A model generated the notes under the pieces. That model was not told where the DNA came from. It searched no databases and saw only the letters and a program-made list of their open reading frames with translations. Both the position numbers and the translations under genes were made by a program. DNA of 64,000 bases from Dyadobacter linearis (lineage in GTDB: Bacteria; Bacteroidota; Bacteroidia; Cytophagales; Spirosomataceae): assembly GCF_907165045.1 (NCBI RefSeq), contig NZ_CAJRAU010000003.1:868001-932000 (forward strand), written 5' to 3'. Of the stretch, positions 37,086-44,633 are shown in pieces; position 1 is the first letter of the stretch; each line of letters starts with the position of its first letter.

Positions 37086-38192
37086 ATGAATAATCAAACG
37101 GGTACTTCTTCCAGGCTACTCTCACTGGATACATTGCGCGGATTTACGATCGCCGCTATGATCATGGTCAACTTTCCGGGCAGCGAATCGCACAAATTCC
37201 CGACCCTCAGCCACACAAAATGGAACGGGTTAACCTTCACTGACCTCATCGCACCCGTATTTTTATTTATAGTAGGCGTTTCGATTGCATTGGCCTATTC
37301 AAAAAAACGCCTGGAACACGGTTCCAAAACAGAACTTTACAAAAAGATCATTTTCCGTTCTGTCAAGATATTCGCTGTGGGAATGTTCCTGAATATGCTC
37401 CCAAATTTCGATCTGTCTGACTTGCGGTACACCGGCACGCTGCACCGGATCGCGATCGTTTTTCTGGTATGCGCGATCCTTTTTTTAAATACAAATGCAA
37501 AACAGCAGGCTATTCTCGGCGCGCTGATCCTGATCGGATACTGGCTGGCCATGACGTTCATTCCAACTCCCGGCTTCGGAAGAGTAATGCTGGAACCCGG
37601 CAAAAACCTCGCTGCCTGGGTCGATCAGCAATATCTGCCCGGCAAAATGTGGCAGGGCAACTGGGATCCTGAGGGTATTCTCAGCACATTCCCCTCCATT
37701 GTATCCGGCATTTCAGGATTGCTGGCAGGCCGGCTGTTATTGGGGAATATTATTTCAAATGAAAAAAGTAACTACCTAATGTCGGCAGGCTTGCTAAGTG
37801 CGGCGGCGGGCTATTTCTGGGGATTGATTTTTCCTGTGAACGAAAACCTCTGGACCAGCTCCTTCGTATTGGTTACCTCCGGTTTCGCCTCCATGCTGCT
37901 GGGTGCATTGTATTTTAGAATTGATATTAAAAACAAAAAAGCGGCAATTGCGCCTGGCCTGATCTTCGGTGCCAATGCAATTGCCGCCTATGTGCTTGCC
38001 GATATACTGGCGCTGCTGTTCTACCAGTTTCCTTTCGGCGGCCAGACTTTGAATGCGATTTTGGTCAATACATTAACTGGTGCAGGATTCGGGGCCAACT
38101 TTGCCAGCATGTTATATGCAATTTTCTTTGTCTGCATCAACTTTATCCCCGCGTACCTTCTTTATCGCAAACGGATTTTTATTAAACTATAA
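37086..38192 (+). CDS. NagX-like membrane acyltransferase (HGSNAT/DUF5009 family)
   Basis: A 368-residue inner-membrane protein with about ten hydrophobic segments. The family start is clear: RLLSLDTLRGFTIAAMIMVN, then FTDLIAPVFLFIVGVSIALAYSKK. The family includes lysosomal heparan-alpha-glucosaminide N-acetyltransferase and NagX of bacterial N-acetylglucosamine clusters. Position next to the GH20 operon fits an amino-sugar role, but its substrate is unproven. The ATG at 37086 is used; a TTG directly before it could also be read. Confidence 0.85.
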   Translation: MNNQTGTSSRLLSLDTLRGFTIAAMIMVNFPGSESHKFPTLSHTKWNGLTFTDLIAPVFLFIVGVSIALAYSKKRLEHGSKTELYKKIIFRSVKIFAVGMFLNMLPNFDLSDLRYTGTLHRIAIVFLVCAILFLNTNAKQQAILGALILIGYWLAMTFIPTPGFGRVMLEPGKNLAAWVDQQYLPGKMWQGNWDPEGILSTFPSIVSGISGLLAGRLLLGNIISNEKSNYLMSAGLLSAAAGYFWGLIFPVNENLWTSSFVLVTSGFASMLLGALYFRIDIKNKKAAIAPGLIFGANAIAAYVLADILALLFYQFPFGGQTLNAILVNTLTGAGFGANFASMLYAIFFVCINFIPAYLLYRKRIFIKL

Positions 38193-38201
38193 AAACGTGC
38201 G

Positions 38202-39182
38202 TTACTTCTTTCCTTGCCACATCATCAGCCCCTCAATAACGGCCACCAACTGTTCAACAGGCATATTAGGGGTCAAATAAGCATGCGGCCCCATGGGATC
38301 GTTCTGCCACTTATTGTTTCCGCCTTCAATCGTAATTCTCCCCCTTTTCAATCCAAAATATGGCTGAACCCCGCGCGCAGCTACTAACACAGCTGTCTGG
38401 TCCCAGCTCATGCGACCCGCTTCGTCTTCCTTATTCATAGGCATTGCCATGGCATAAACTTCCTTCACCGGACTATTAAGCTGCTCATTCGCAACCAGCC
38501 TCAGCCCTGTTTTCACCTTTTCACCGATCTCAAACCCACTGAACAATATCTCAGTCGGCCACTCGGTGAACACTTTTGCGGAGGATACCGAATCCGCATA
38601 TACATTATATTCTCTTCCTTCCGGAAATTTGCCCGCCATCGAAACCAGCTGCTTTACCTTTTTTCTCACCAATGCAGGCCCGTCGAGCGGGGATATTTTA
38701 TCGGGTTTTGAATCCAGGAGATCTGCAAGATTTGTCAGGAAACCGATCGTCACAATCGTCACGCTCTGGTCGGCTTCTTTGGCCAGGATTTTGCGGTAAG
38801 TTTCTACTGCATCGGGCGCGTCGGAAGTTTTGGTAATAGCAGGTTTGTATTTCTCAACCAGCATTTCAGGCCATTTCTGCTGAGCACCGAAATCTGCGCC
38901 TGTCCCTTTCGGCGCGCCTGTCGGTAGTTCCGGGCGGCCAAAATAGGAGTTCAGGATACTGATAACCGGCACTACGAGCTCATTTTTATTGGAAGCAATT
39001 ACTGCGATCGGCCTCAGTTCCCCTCTGTCAGCAAGCGCGTGCATAACCGCCATAGCGCCCACATCATCATAATCAGGGCCAATATCGGTATCAAGGATCA
39101 CCGCATTACCGGCTCTGCCCCTGTTTTGTGCGTAGAGATTTGAAAACATCAGCAGGAAGAAGAAAAACAGAATTTTGTTCAT
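38202..39182 (-). CDS. Exported nucleoside hydrolase (IunH family)
   Basis: A 326-residue protein with a signal peptide (MNKILFFFFLLMFSNLYAQ). The calcium/ribose-binding motif is AVILDTDIGPDYDDVGAM, followed by VVPVISILNSYFGRPELPTG. These enzymes split N-ribosidic bonds of nucleosides, here probably in the periplasm for nucleobase salvage. It ends 9 bp from the convergent NagX-like gene. The linker SWDQTAVLVAARGVQPYFG near the end is also typical of the family. Confidence 0.9.
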   Translation of the reverse strand: MNKILFFFFLLMFSNLYAQNRGRAGNAVILDTDIGPDYDDVGAMAVMHALADRGELRPIAVIASNKNELVVPVISILNSYFGRPELPTGAPKGTGADFGAQQKWPEMLVEKYKPAITKTSDAPDAVETYRKILAKEADQSVTIVTIGFLTNLADLLDSKPDKISPLDGPALVRKKVKQLVSMAGKFPEGREYNVYADSVSSAKVFTEWPTEILFSGFEIGEKVKTGLRLVANEQLNSPVKEVYAMAMPMNKEDEAGRMSWDQTAVLVAARGVQPYFGLKRGRITIEGGNNKWQNDPMGPHAYLTPNMPVEQLVAVIEGLMMWQGKK

Positions 39183-39286
39183 GATAAGAGAATGCAGATT
39201 TCAACTGTAACACCAATATACGTTCATTTGATCCCGCCGTTCTGACGCAGCAATGGTAAACCTGCAAATATTTTTCATAAAAGCAA

Positions 39287-39593
39287 TTATACAAAATACC
39301 GGTTCACCTGATTCTTCACCTTCAGAACCCCTCCGTCGAAAACAATTTTTATGTTTCTGTTAGACACCGCGTGCCGCTCGCTTAACCCAATCCGGTAAAG
39401 ATTATTGGCATTTCCAACTTGCAGGTACTCGAAAGCGCCTGCATATTTCAGAATCAAAGTATCGCCGGCATATTTATACTTTTCCCGGCAGCATCGTAAT
39501 CACAGCTGCTCGCCCCATTCTGTACGCTCAAATTACTCCCTGAACCGTCTGTGACAGCTGAAAGCTTGTTGCCGGTGTAGGCCTAAATAGGAA
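39287..39593 (-). pseudogene. Broken fragment of an RHS/YD-repeat core gene
   Basis: Reading the minus strand gives AYTGNKLSAVTDGSGSNL, then DYDAAGK, then after a one-base frameshift KYAGDTLILKYAGAFEYLQV, NANNLYRIGLSE and an unrelated end. These match the intact RHS gene's AYTGNRLSNVTDGSGSNLG and KYAGDTLILKYAGAFEYRQV. About 45 codons between two similar YDYDA/YAYDA segments are missing, consistent with deletion between YD repeats. Fifty bases (39435-39484) are identical to 42392-42441. It has no start codon and is not functional as a protein. Confidence 0.88.
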
Positions 39594-39608
39594 CTTAGAC
39601 GGTAACAA

Positions 39609-39650
39609 AGTAAATGGTGCACCGAAGATTCGAGGCGCCATTTACTTATT
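39609..39650. terminator. Hairpin at the end of the third toxin-tip remnant
   Basis: An inverted repeat pairs 39610-39626 with 39629-39645 (14 of 17 bases). On the plus strand it is followed by a T-rich run (TTATTTTTTT), on the minus strand by TTTGTT. It overlaps the last codon of the remnant. Confidence 0.6.
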
Positions 39651-39893
39651 TTTTTCGTAGAAAGATCGACTCAATGTGTCAATTATAGATTCAATGAAAT
39701 ACTCAAACTCATTAGGCTCCCAATCCTTTCCTATTCCATTCTCCGAAAGAAGATTTGATAGTCCACCTAGTATAGTAAATATTCGATTTGCTCCCCTTAT
39801 CATTCCCCAAATTCTCAGCTGCCCTTGCACCAGTTGCGGAACCATGCACGACAACAGCAGTACATTGAAATGTATTCAGGCTTTAGTCTATTT
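39642..39893 (-). pseudogene. Third displaced toxin-tip remnant of the RHS array
   Basis: Just after the second immunity gene the minus strand reads TAVVVHGSATGARAAENLGN, matching TAVMVHGSATGARAAENLRN of the second tip (about 55 of 62 bases agree, 39803-39864 against the region near 40740-40800). That frame stops soon (ending WNRKGLGA). An overlapping frame gives a 70-codon open stretch ending DWEPNEFEYFIESIIDTLSR and EKNK, which looks like the end of a separate small protein, possibly another immunity gene. The piece has no complete gene structure and is best called a remnant. Confidence 0.7.
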
Positions 39894-40445
39894 TCATTGC
39901 CGTGGCAATTCATCAGGTCGGGCTGGCCTGACCCGTTTACTTTCAGGTTCGGTTAAATTAAAGCCAGGTATTTTATAAAGTTTCAGCATTTCCATTCGGC
40001 TTACTAAACCTAGGTTTTGCGATTCAGATAGAACAGGGGTTTCGCGGCTATACTGATCAAAGCCCGTAGATTTAAATGAAATGGTTCCGCTCTGTGTTTC
40101 TATCAACCAATCCCATTCCATTTTTTTATCTATATAAGCTTCGTTCCTTGCCCTTTGAGGGTTTTCTCTATGTAGATCAGAAATCTCAATTTCCCCATCA
40201 GTTTCCAAATCAATTTTCACATCCCATACATTATGAAAAACCAGAGTGGACGGCGATATTAGGAACTTATAATACTCACTTTCAGAATCTGTTATCCATT
40301 CAAAAATATAGTCAATATCAAGTATTAACCTAAAATTACTATCATCAGAAAGGATAGAATAGATTTTACAGTCATGCCAGCCCATTTGTTCGAAATCAGC
40401 CTCGTTCCAATTCCCTTTATATTTGATACTTTCCATGGTGTTCAT
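39894..40445 (-). CDS. Putative immunity protein with toxin-tail-like C-terminus
   Basis: A 183-residue soluble, acidic protein starting with the ATG at 40445, which overlaps the TGA of the preceding toxin tip (ATGA); a second ATG lies at 40436. The main part (about 1-150) has GWHDCKIYSILSDDSNFRLI, DIDYIFEWITDSESEYYKFL and STLVFHNVWDVKIDLETDGE, an arrangement seen in small Bacteroidota proteins that follow toxin genes. I do not assign a numbered immunity family. The last 18 residues (EPESKRVRPARPDELPRQ) match the end of the upstream toxin tip (EPGTKTVRPARKDEIPNQ) at 12 of 18 positions, so the gene has probably fused in frame to a second copy of the toxin tail. Confidence 0.75.
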   Translation of the reverse strand: MNTMESIKYKGNWNEADFEQMGWHDCKIYSILSDDSNFRLILDIDYIFEWITDSESEYYKFLISPSTLVFHNVWDVKIDLETDGEIEISDLHRENPQRARNEAYIDKKMEWDWLIETQSGTISFKSTGFDQYSRETPVLSESQNLGLVSRMEMLKLYKIPGFNLTEPESKRVRPARPDELPRQ

Positions 40446-41043
40446 TGGTTAGGGATTTCATCTTTCCTTGCTGGACGTACTGTTTTAGTGCCAGGCTCTT
40501 TAACATGTGGTGTTGGTACCCCTCCGTGCGAATTTCCAGTTACATCAACCCTCTTAGTTTCCTGGAACCCACTTGGGTGTTTAGGATTCTCCTTATACGT
40601 TGCCGTATTAGTTGTTTTCCCCTTTTTAGGATCGGTTCTGAATGTACTATGGTCACCTTGCGCTTTGTGGTCTGGCTTTAAATGATTACTGCCCCGTCCG
40701 CTGCTCTCGGTAGAACTCGCATTCACCCTCCCATTATCATTCCTCAAATTTTCAGCTGCCCTTGCACCGGTTGCCGAACCATGCACCATAACAGCAGTCG
40801 ATACTGCAGCTACTGGTAGTGCAACCGGCGTCAATAGTCCCGCACTTCCGACTTCGCCAGTAACAGCGCAGCGTTACCTATTAAACCGGCTGCAATTTCG
40901 GTAGCACCTACTACCATTGCTGCATAGTGCCCCACAATGCGTCCGCTGCTATACGCACCAGCATAACCAGGGGTAGCGCTTTGGCGCTTATAATAATGAT
41001 ACGGTAAAATTCCAGTTGTCCTTCCAACAAGATCAAATGCATA
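40442..41043 (-). pseudogene. Displaced RHS C-terminal toxin tip, frameshifted (toxin-24-like)
   Basis: There is no start codon. The first open frame starts right after the upstream immunity stop: YAFDLVGRTTGILPYHYYKR, then GAYSSGRIVGHYAAMVVGAT, a pre-toxin region, ending at a stop at 40831. The second frame carries on the same protein after a frameshift between 40873 and 40831: GLLTPVALPVAAVSTAVMVH, then GSATGARAAENL, and the toxin part HLKPDHKAQGDHSTFRTDPK to the end VRPARKDEIPNQ. The last approximately 85 residues resemble the polymorphic toxin type 24 family from memory; unverified. The 4-bp overlap with its immunity gene is typical of toxin-immunity pairs. As an orphan tip it can only be used after recombination into an intact RHS gene. 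Confidence 0.75.
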
Positions 41044-41349
41044 TCAATCCTCTTTTCTTATATAAACCCAGGCCTCTAAACAGTCTAAATTGGAAAAGGA
41101 CTCCTTTGAATATATGCATTGCTCTTCAACCTCAGAGAAATTAATGTCTGCTAAAACTTCGCCTGCAACGTCACTAATATTCTCATAGTCCTCTTCTTCT
41201 GGGTCTCGATCCAAATAATATATTATCTTCAATTTTACATTCGCATCGTAACCAACCGCAACACCACGAACAGCTGGATAAATCTCTCCTAATAAGGCCC
41301 GTTGAATTGAAATCAATACTTCTCTTCGAAATTCAATGTCTTTTGTCAT
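41044..41349 (-). CDS. Putative immunity protein for the RHS toxin
   Basis: A 101-residue acidic, soluble protein without a signal peptide, starting 6 bp after the RHS toxin stop. Sequence features: FRREVLISIQRALLGEIYPA, VRGVAVGYDANVKLKIIYYL and DVAGEVLADINFSEVEEQC. Its size, acidity, cytoplasmic nature and position directly behind the toxin tip make it the expected inhibitor of that toxin. I do not assign a named immunity family. Function is inferred from context. Confidence 0.8.
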   Translation of the reverse strand: MTKDIEFRREVLISIQRALLGEIYPAVRGVAVGYDANVKLKIIYYLDRDPEEEDYENISDVAGEVLADINFSEVEEQCIYSKESFSNLDCLEAWVYIRKED

Positions 41350-41355
41350 TGTATG

Positions 41356-44300
41356 TTAGTTAGGTGCTGATGGCACTATATGAACCCCTGTTTTACTATT
41401 AATGATCATTCCCTTGGTGGTAGGCATTGAAACTCCATCTTTTACGAAGCCTCCAATTACCTTGCCAAAGTCAACCCTCGTTTTAGTCTCATTAACGATC
41501 TGAGAACTAACAATTTTCCCTTCGTGGAAGGCATCTAACAAATCCTGCGCATTCACATTTAAAATACTTGCGCCTGGCTTGAGATTATTGTGGCCAATAA
41601 TGTGCTTGCCTTGTTTTCCCCAATGAATTGCTTTGGAGATAGCATCCTTAAAATCCTTAATAGAGCCAAGCTTTCCAAAACCGCCATCAGGCGGGGTTCC
41701 CATCTTCGGAGTCGGCCTGTCCAGCAGAATACCACTACTATTAACTTGCCTGCCATCCCCGTAAGTACGGTTGCCGTTCCAGATCTGATCAGCCCAACCT
41801 GTAAGACCTGATACAGCTGCCATAACCTGCGAGCCGGAGGGTACCGATGTAGCAGAATTCGTTTGCCATTCATTCCCCGTCCAAGTCCAGGAGCCATATT
41901 GATTGGTGACCATGGCACCTTCGGCATAGGTCTTCTTCGCATCCTTGCCTTGTGGACAAGTCGGGCAACGCCCGTCTGTATCCGTCCATTTTGATGGATT
42001 ATTGAACACGTAATGATATGGAGACCAGCCCTCATAAATATCCGCCATCGGATCCACTACCCCCCAACGTCCCACCTCCGGCATATACATCCTCGCCCCA
42101 TAATCCAGATACCCACTCCCAACCTGCAACTCTTTCGCATTATACAAATGCCTATTCACCCAATTCTGCACCTTCGGCACCGCTCCATCCCGGTTTATAC
42201 TCAACCCAAAAGGATAGTAATCCGTCTTCTGCAATACCTTCCCACTCTTGTTAAAAACAACTCTCGCATTGCCCAGATGATCCTGCAAATAATATTCAAA
42301 CACCAGCTTTCCGTCCCGGAATACTGCCTGGCCTTCTTTTAACCCAACCCGGTACAGATTATTCGCATTGCCGACTTGCCGGTATTCAAATGCGCCTGCA
42401 TATTTCAGAATCAAAGTATCGCCGGCATATTTATACTTTTCTCCTGCCGCATCATAATCGTACGTAAATGCCTTCGCGCCGATCTTGACAGTTTTCGGCA
42501 AATTCAGATAATTATAGGCCAAGGTCGCGCCCCGGTTGCCGTCCGTGGTCATATTTCCATTGGCGTCGTAGGCGTAACTGCTTGCCCCGTTCTTTACGCC
42601 CAGGTTACTTCCCGAACCGTCGGTAACATTCGAAAGGCGGTTGCCGGTGTAAGCATAAGTGAGGTTGTCAACTGCCGCACCAGCGCGGACGAGCGTTTTG
42701 ACGTTCCCATTCTTGTCGTAGGTGATATTTTTCTCGGTATCCAGGTAACCCGACAAACCCGTTGATCCCGTGAGCCTGTTTGCGCCATCGTATGTAAAGC
42801 TGAGTCCTTTTGAAAAAGTGGCCTCGTCTTTGCCCAGCCACTGCATCTGGCTGATATTTCCGTCGGTATAAGTTGCACCATTGCTATAAGCAAGGTTGAA
42901 ACCATAGTACGAAACCTCCGGCCCATTCTCTACTTTTTTGTAAAACGTTTTGCCTTCTGAAAGCCAGCTGCGGATATTGTAAGTGTAAGCCGTTTTGAGT
43001 CGGAATTTAGTACCATCATCTGAATGAAACCATTTGCTTTGCAGCTGCCCCAATGCGTTGTACCGTTGGGCAACTGTAACTGCCTCCGCGTTTTTGGCTC
43101 CGTTTGTTACCTTTTCCTTTACACTTAAAAGGCGGTCGGCATGGTCATAAGTGTAAGTAGCTACATGCGTATTGATAACATTTCCTGCTAACACCTGCTC
43201 GGTTTTCTGCTCAGTTACAACCGGCGCGAGGTCATATTTGTATTGTGTTGAAACCCGTTCGATCGCGCCTGCTCCCAGATCGTAAAGTTCTCTCGCAGTT
43301 TGAATAGCCCGGTACTCGCCGTCATAGTAAACAACATGGGTGAGCCAGCCGCCCGCCGCGCCATTTCCAGGCAACATTCGCACCCGGCCGCCCGTTACCT
43401 GCGACTTTACATTCGGATTGGTCGATGGATAGTAAGCATTGAAATATGCAAGATTCGCTGCTTTGGAAAAAGCATAATCGTCATAAAAATGGACCGTCAG
43501 CAAGTTTGCTTCCGTCGCATTCTTGGGCGCGGTCTTATCAAGCGTATACCCAGCTGAAACGGCATTATTCCGCTCTTCATGATGCTGCGTGTTTGCATCG
43601 ACGACGATCGACCAGTCTGTCCTGGTCGATGCGGAAGTAATTTCTCCGCTCACTACCGGGCGGCTTTGTGCGTCGTATTTGGTAAAAGCCCACACGCCGC
43701 GTTGCTTCTGTCCGGGGTCCCGAGATAGCGACGGACGGTCATATTGGTCGTAAACATATTCCGTTTTACCCAGGCCCGGGACATTTTTCCCAATCATTCT
43801 TCCCAGCTCGTCGTAATCATAGGTGAATGCGTGATCGGTTAATGAGGCAACATCCTGATAATTCGGTTGCAAAACGGCGCGAAGCAATCTCAGCCCATCA
43901 TACACATAGTAAGTAGACAAGGTATTTCCCGCCGCCGCAACTACCTGACGACAGACGACCTGGCCGAGCAGGTCGGTGAATTCGTGGGATACATTACCTT
44001 GTTCATCCGTATTACTGACCAAAAGCAGTGTCCCGGCGGCAAACTGGCCCACCTGGACGATCGTTTTCGCAACCGGGTCATAATCATAGCGATTAACCTG
44101 GTTGGTCGCATTGGTTTTGTACTTAATGACAGAATTACTACTCTTATTTCCCGGCGCACGCTCTTTACTAATGCGGCTGGCCGGAGAATCTTCATAAAAA
44201 CTTTCATGATAAGGCCGGCCCAGGTCAGCGGATTGTAACCCGGCAGAATTAGCAGCATACCAGGTTACTGCGTCAGTCGCTCCATTGCCCTGGTAAGCGC

Positions 44301-44604
44301 CATTTCCCGCAGATACATAAGGCAGATATTGCTTTGGCTGCCTGCCAGCGGCGTCGAACTCATTGGGATATACGAAGTCTTTGCCCGACGGGCTCAGTCC
44401 GACCAATACCTTTTGAAGCGGACGGCCCAAACCATCCAGGTATTGCACGTCCGTAACAACCTTGCTCACATCGTTCGGATCAGCGCCTGATTGCTTGTAA
44501 TTGCGTGAAATAACATAGTTGCGGCTATTGGTCTGTTGCGGGAAAGAGGCCAGCGGAATCAGCAAAGCCAGTAAGATCAGGGTGTATATGTGTCGATTTT
44601 TCAT
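41356..44604 (-). CDS. RHS/YD-repeat polymorphic toxin with toxin-50-like tip
   Basis: About 1082 residues. Signal peptide MKNRHIYTLILLALLIPLAS; a DUF6443-type N-terminal region (VVTDVQYLDGLGRPLQKVLV, PNEFDAAGRQPKQYLPYVSA); many YD repeats (YDYDELGRMIGKNVPGLG, YDKNGNVKTLVRAG); the RHS-associated core (YLQDHLGNARVVFNKSGKVL, DYYPFGLSINRD, GYLDYGARMYMPEVGRWGVV, NNPSKWTDTDG); then a variable tip. The last approximately 95 residues (KQGKHIIGHNNLKPGASILN, RVDFGKVIGGFVKDGVSMPT, TKGMIINSKTGVHIVPSAPN) resemble polymorphic toxin type 50, a predicted nuclease-like toxin. An ATG at 44637 overlaps the upstream stop (ATGA); 44604 is used because it begins the signal peptide. No T9SS sorting domain is present. 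Confidence 0.85.
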   Translation of the reverse strand: MKNRHIYTLILLALLIPLASFPQQTNSRNYVISRNYKQSGADPNDVSKVVTDVQYLDGLGRPLQKVLVGLSPSGKDFVYPNEFDAAGRQPKQYLPYVSAGNGAYQGNGATDAVTWYAANSAGLQSADLGRPYHESFYEDSPASRISKERAPGNKSSNSVIKYKTNATNQVNRYDYDPVAKTIVQVGQFAAGTLLLVSNTDEQGNVSHEFTDLLGQVVCRQVVAAAGNTLSTYYVYDGLRLLRAVLQPNYQDVASLTDHAFTYDYDELGRMIGKNVPGLGKTEYVYDQYDRPSLSRDPGQKQRGVWAFTKYDAQSRPVVSGEITSASTRTDWSIVVDANTQHHEERNNAVSAGYTLDKTAPKNATEANLLTVHFYDDYAFSKAANLAYFNAYYPSTNPNVKSQVTGGRVRMLPGNGAAGGWLTHVVYYDGEYRAIQTARELYDLGAGAIERVSTQYKYDLAPVVTEQKTEQVLAGNVINTHVATYTYDHADRLLSVKEKVTNGAKNAEAVTVAQRYNALGQLQSKWFHSDDGTKFRLKTAYTYNIRSWLSEGKTFYKKVENGPEVSYYGFNLAYSNGATYTDGNISQMQWLGKDEATFSKGLSFTYDGANRLTGSTGLSGYLDTEKNITYDKNGNVKTLVRAGAAVDNLTYAYTGNRLSNVTDGSGSNLGVKNGASSYAYDANGNMTTDGNRGATLAYNYLNLPKTVKIGAKAFTYDYDAAGEKYKYAGDTLILKYAGAFEYRQVGNANNLYRVGLKEGQAVFRDGKLVFEYYLQDHLGNARVVFNKSGKVLQKTDYYPFGLSINRDGAVPKVQNWVNRHLYNAKELQVGSGYLDYGARMYMPEVGRWGVVDPMADIYEGWSPYHYVFNNPSKWTDTDGRCPTCPQGKDAKKTYAEGAMVTNQYGSWTWTGNEWQTNSATSVPSGSQVMAAVSGLTGWADQIWNGNRTYGDGRQVNSSGILLDRPTPKMGTPPDGGFGKLGSIKDFKDAISKAIHWGKQGKHIIGHNNLKPGASILNVNAQDLLDAFHEGKIVSSQIVNETKTRVDFGKVIGGFVKDGVSMPTTKGMIINSKTGVHIVPSAPN

Positions 44605-44633
44605 CTTTTCTATTTTAGAGAAATTGGCATAAT

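Noticed and set aside
39676..39978. 100-codon plus-strand open frame in the toxin array
   Set aside because: It is antisense to the tip remnant and the immunity gene end, whose homology to the other cassettes is on the minus strand.
39183..44604. Insertion sequence or prophage as the cause of the RHS array
   Set aside because: No transposase, integrase, terminal inverted repeats or phage genes are visible; RHS recombination explains the rearrangement.
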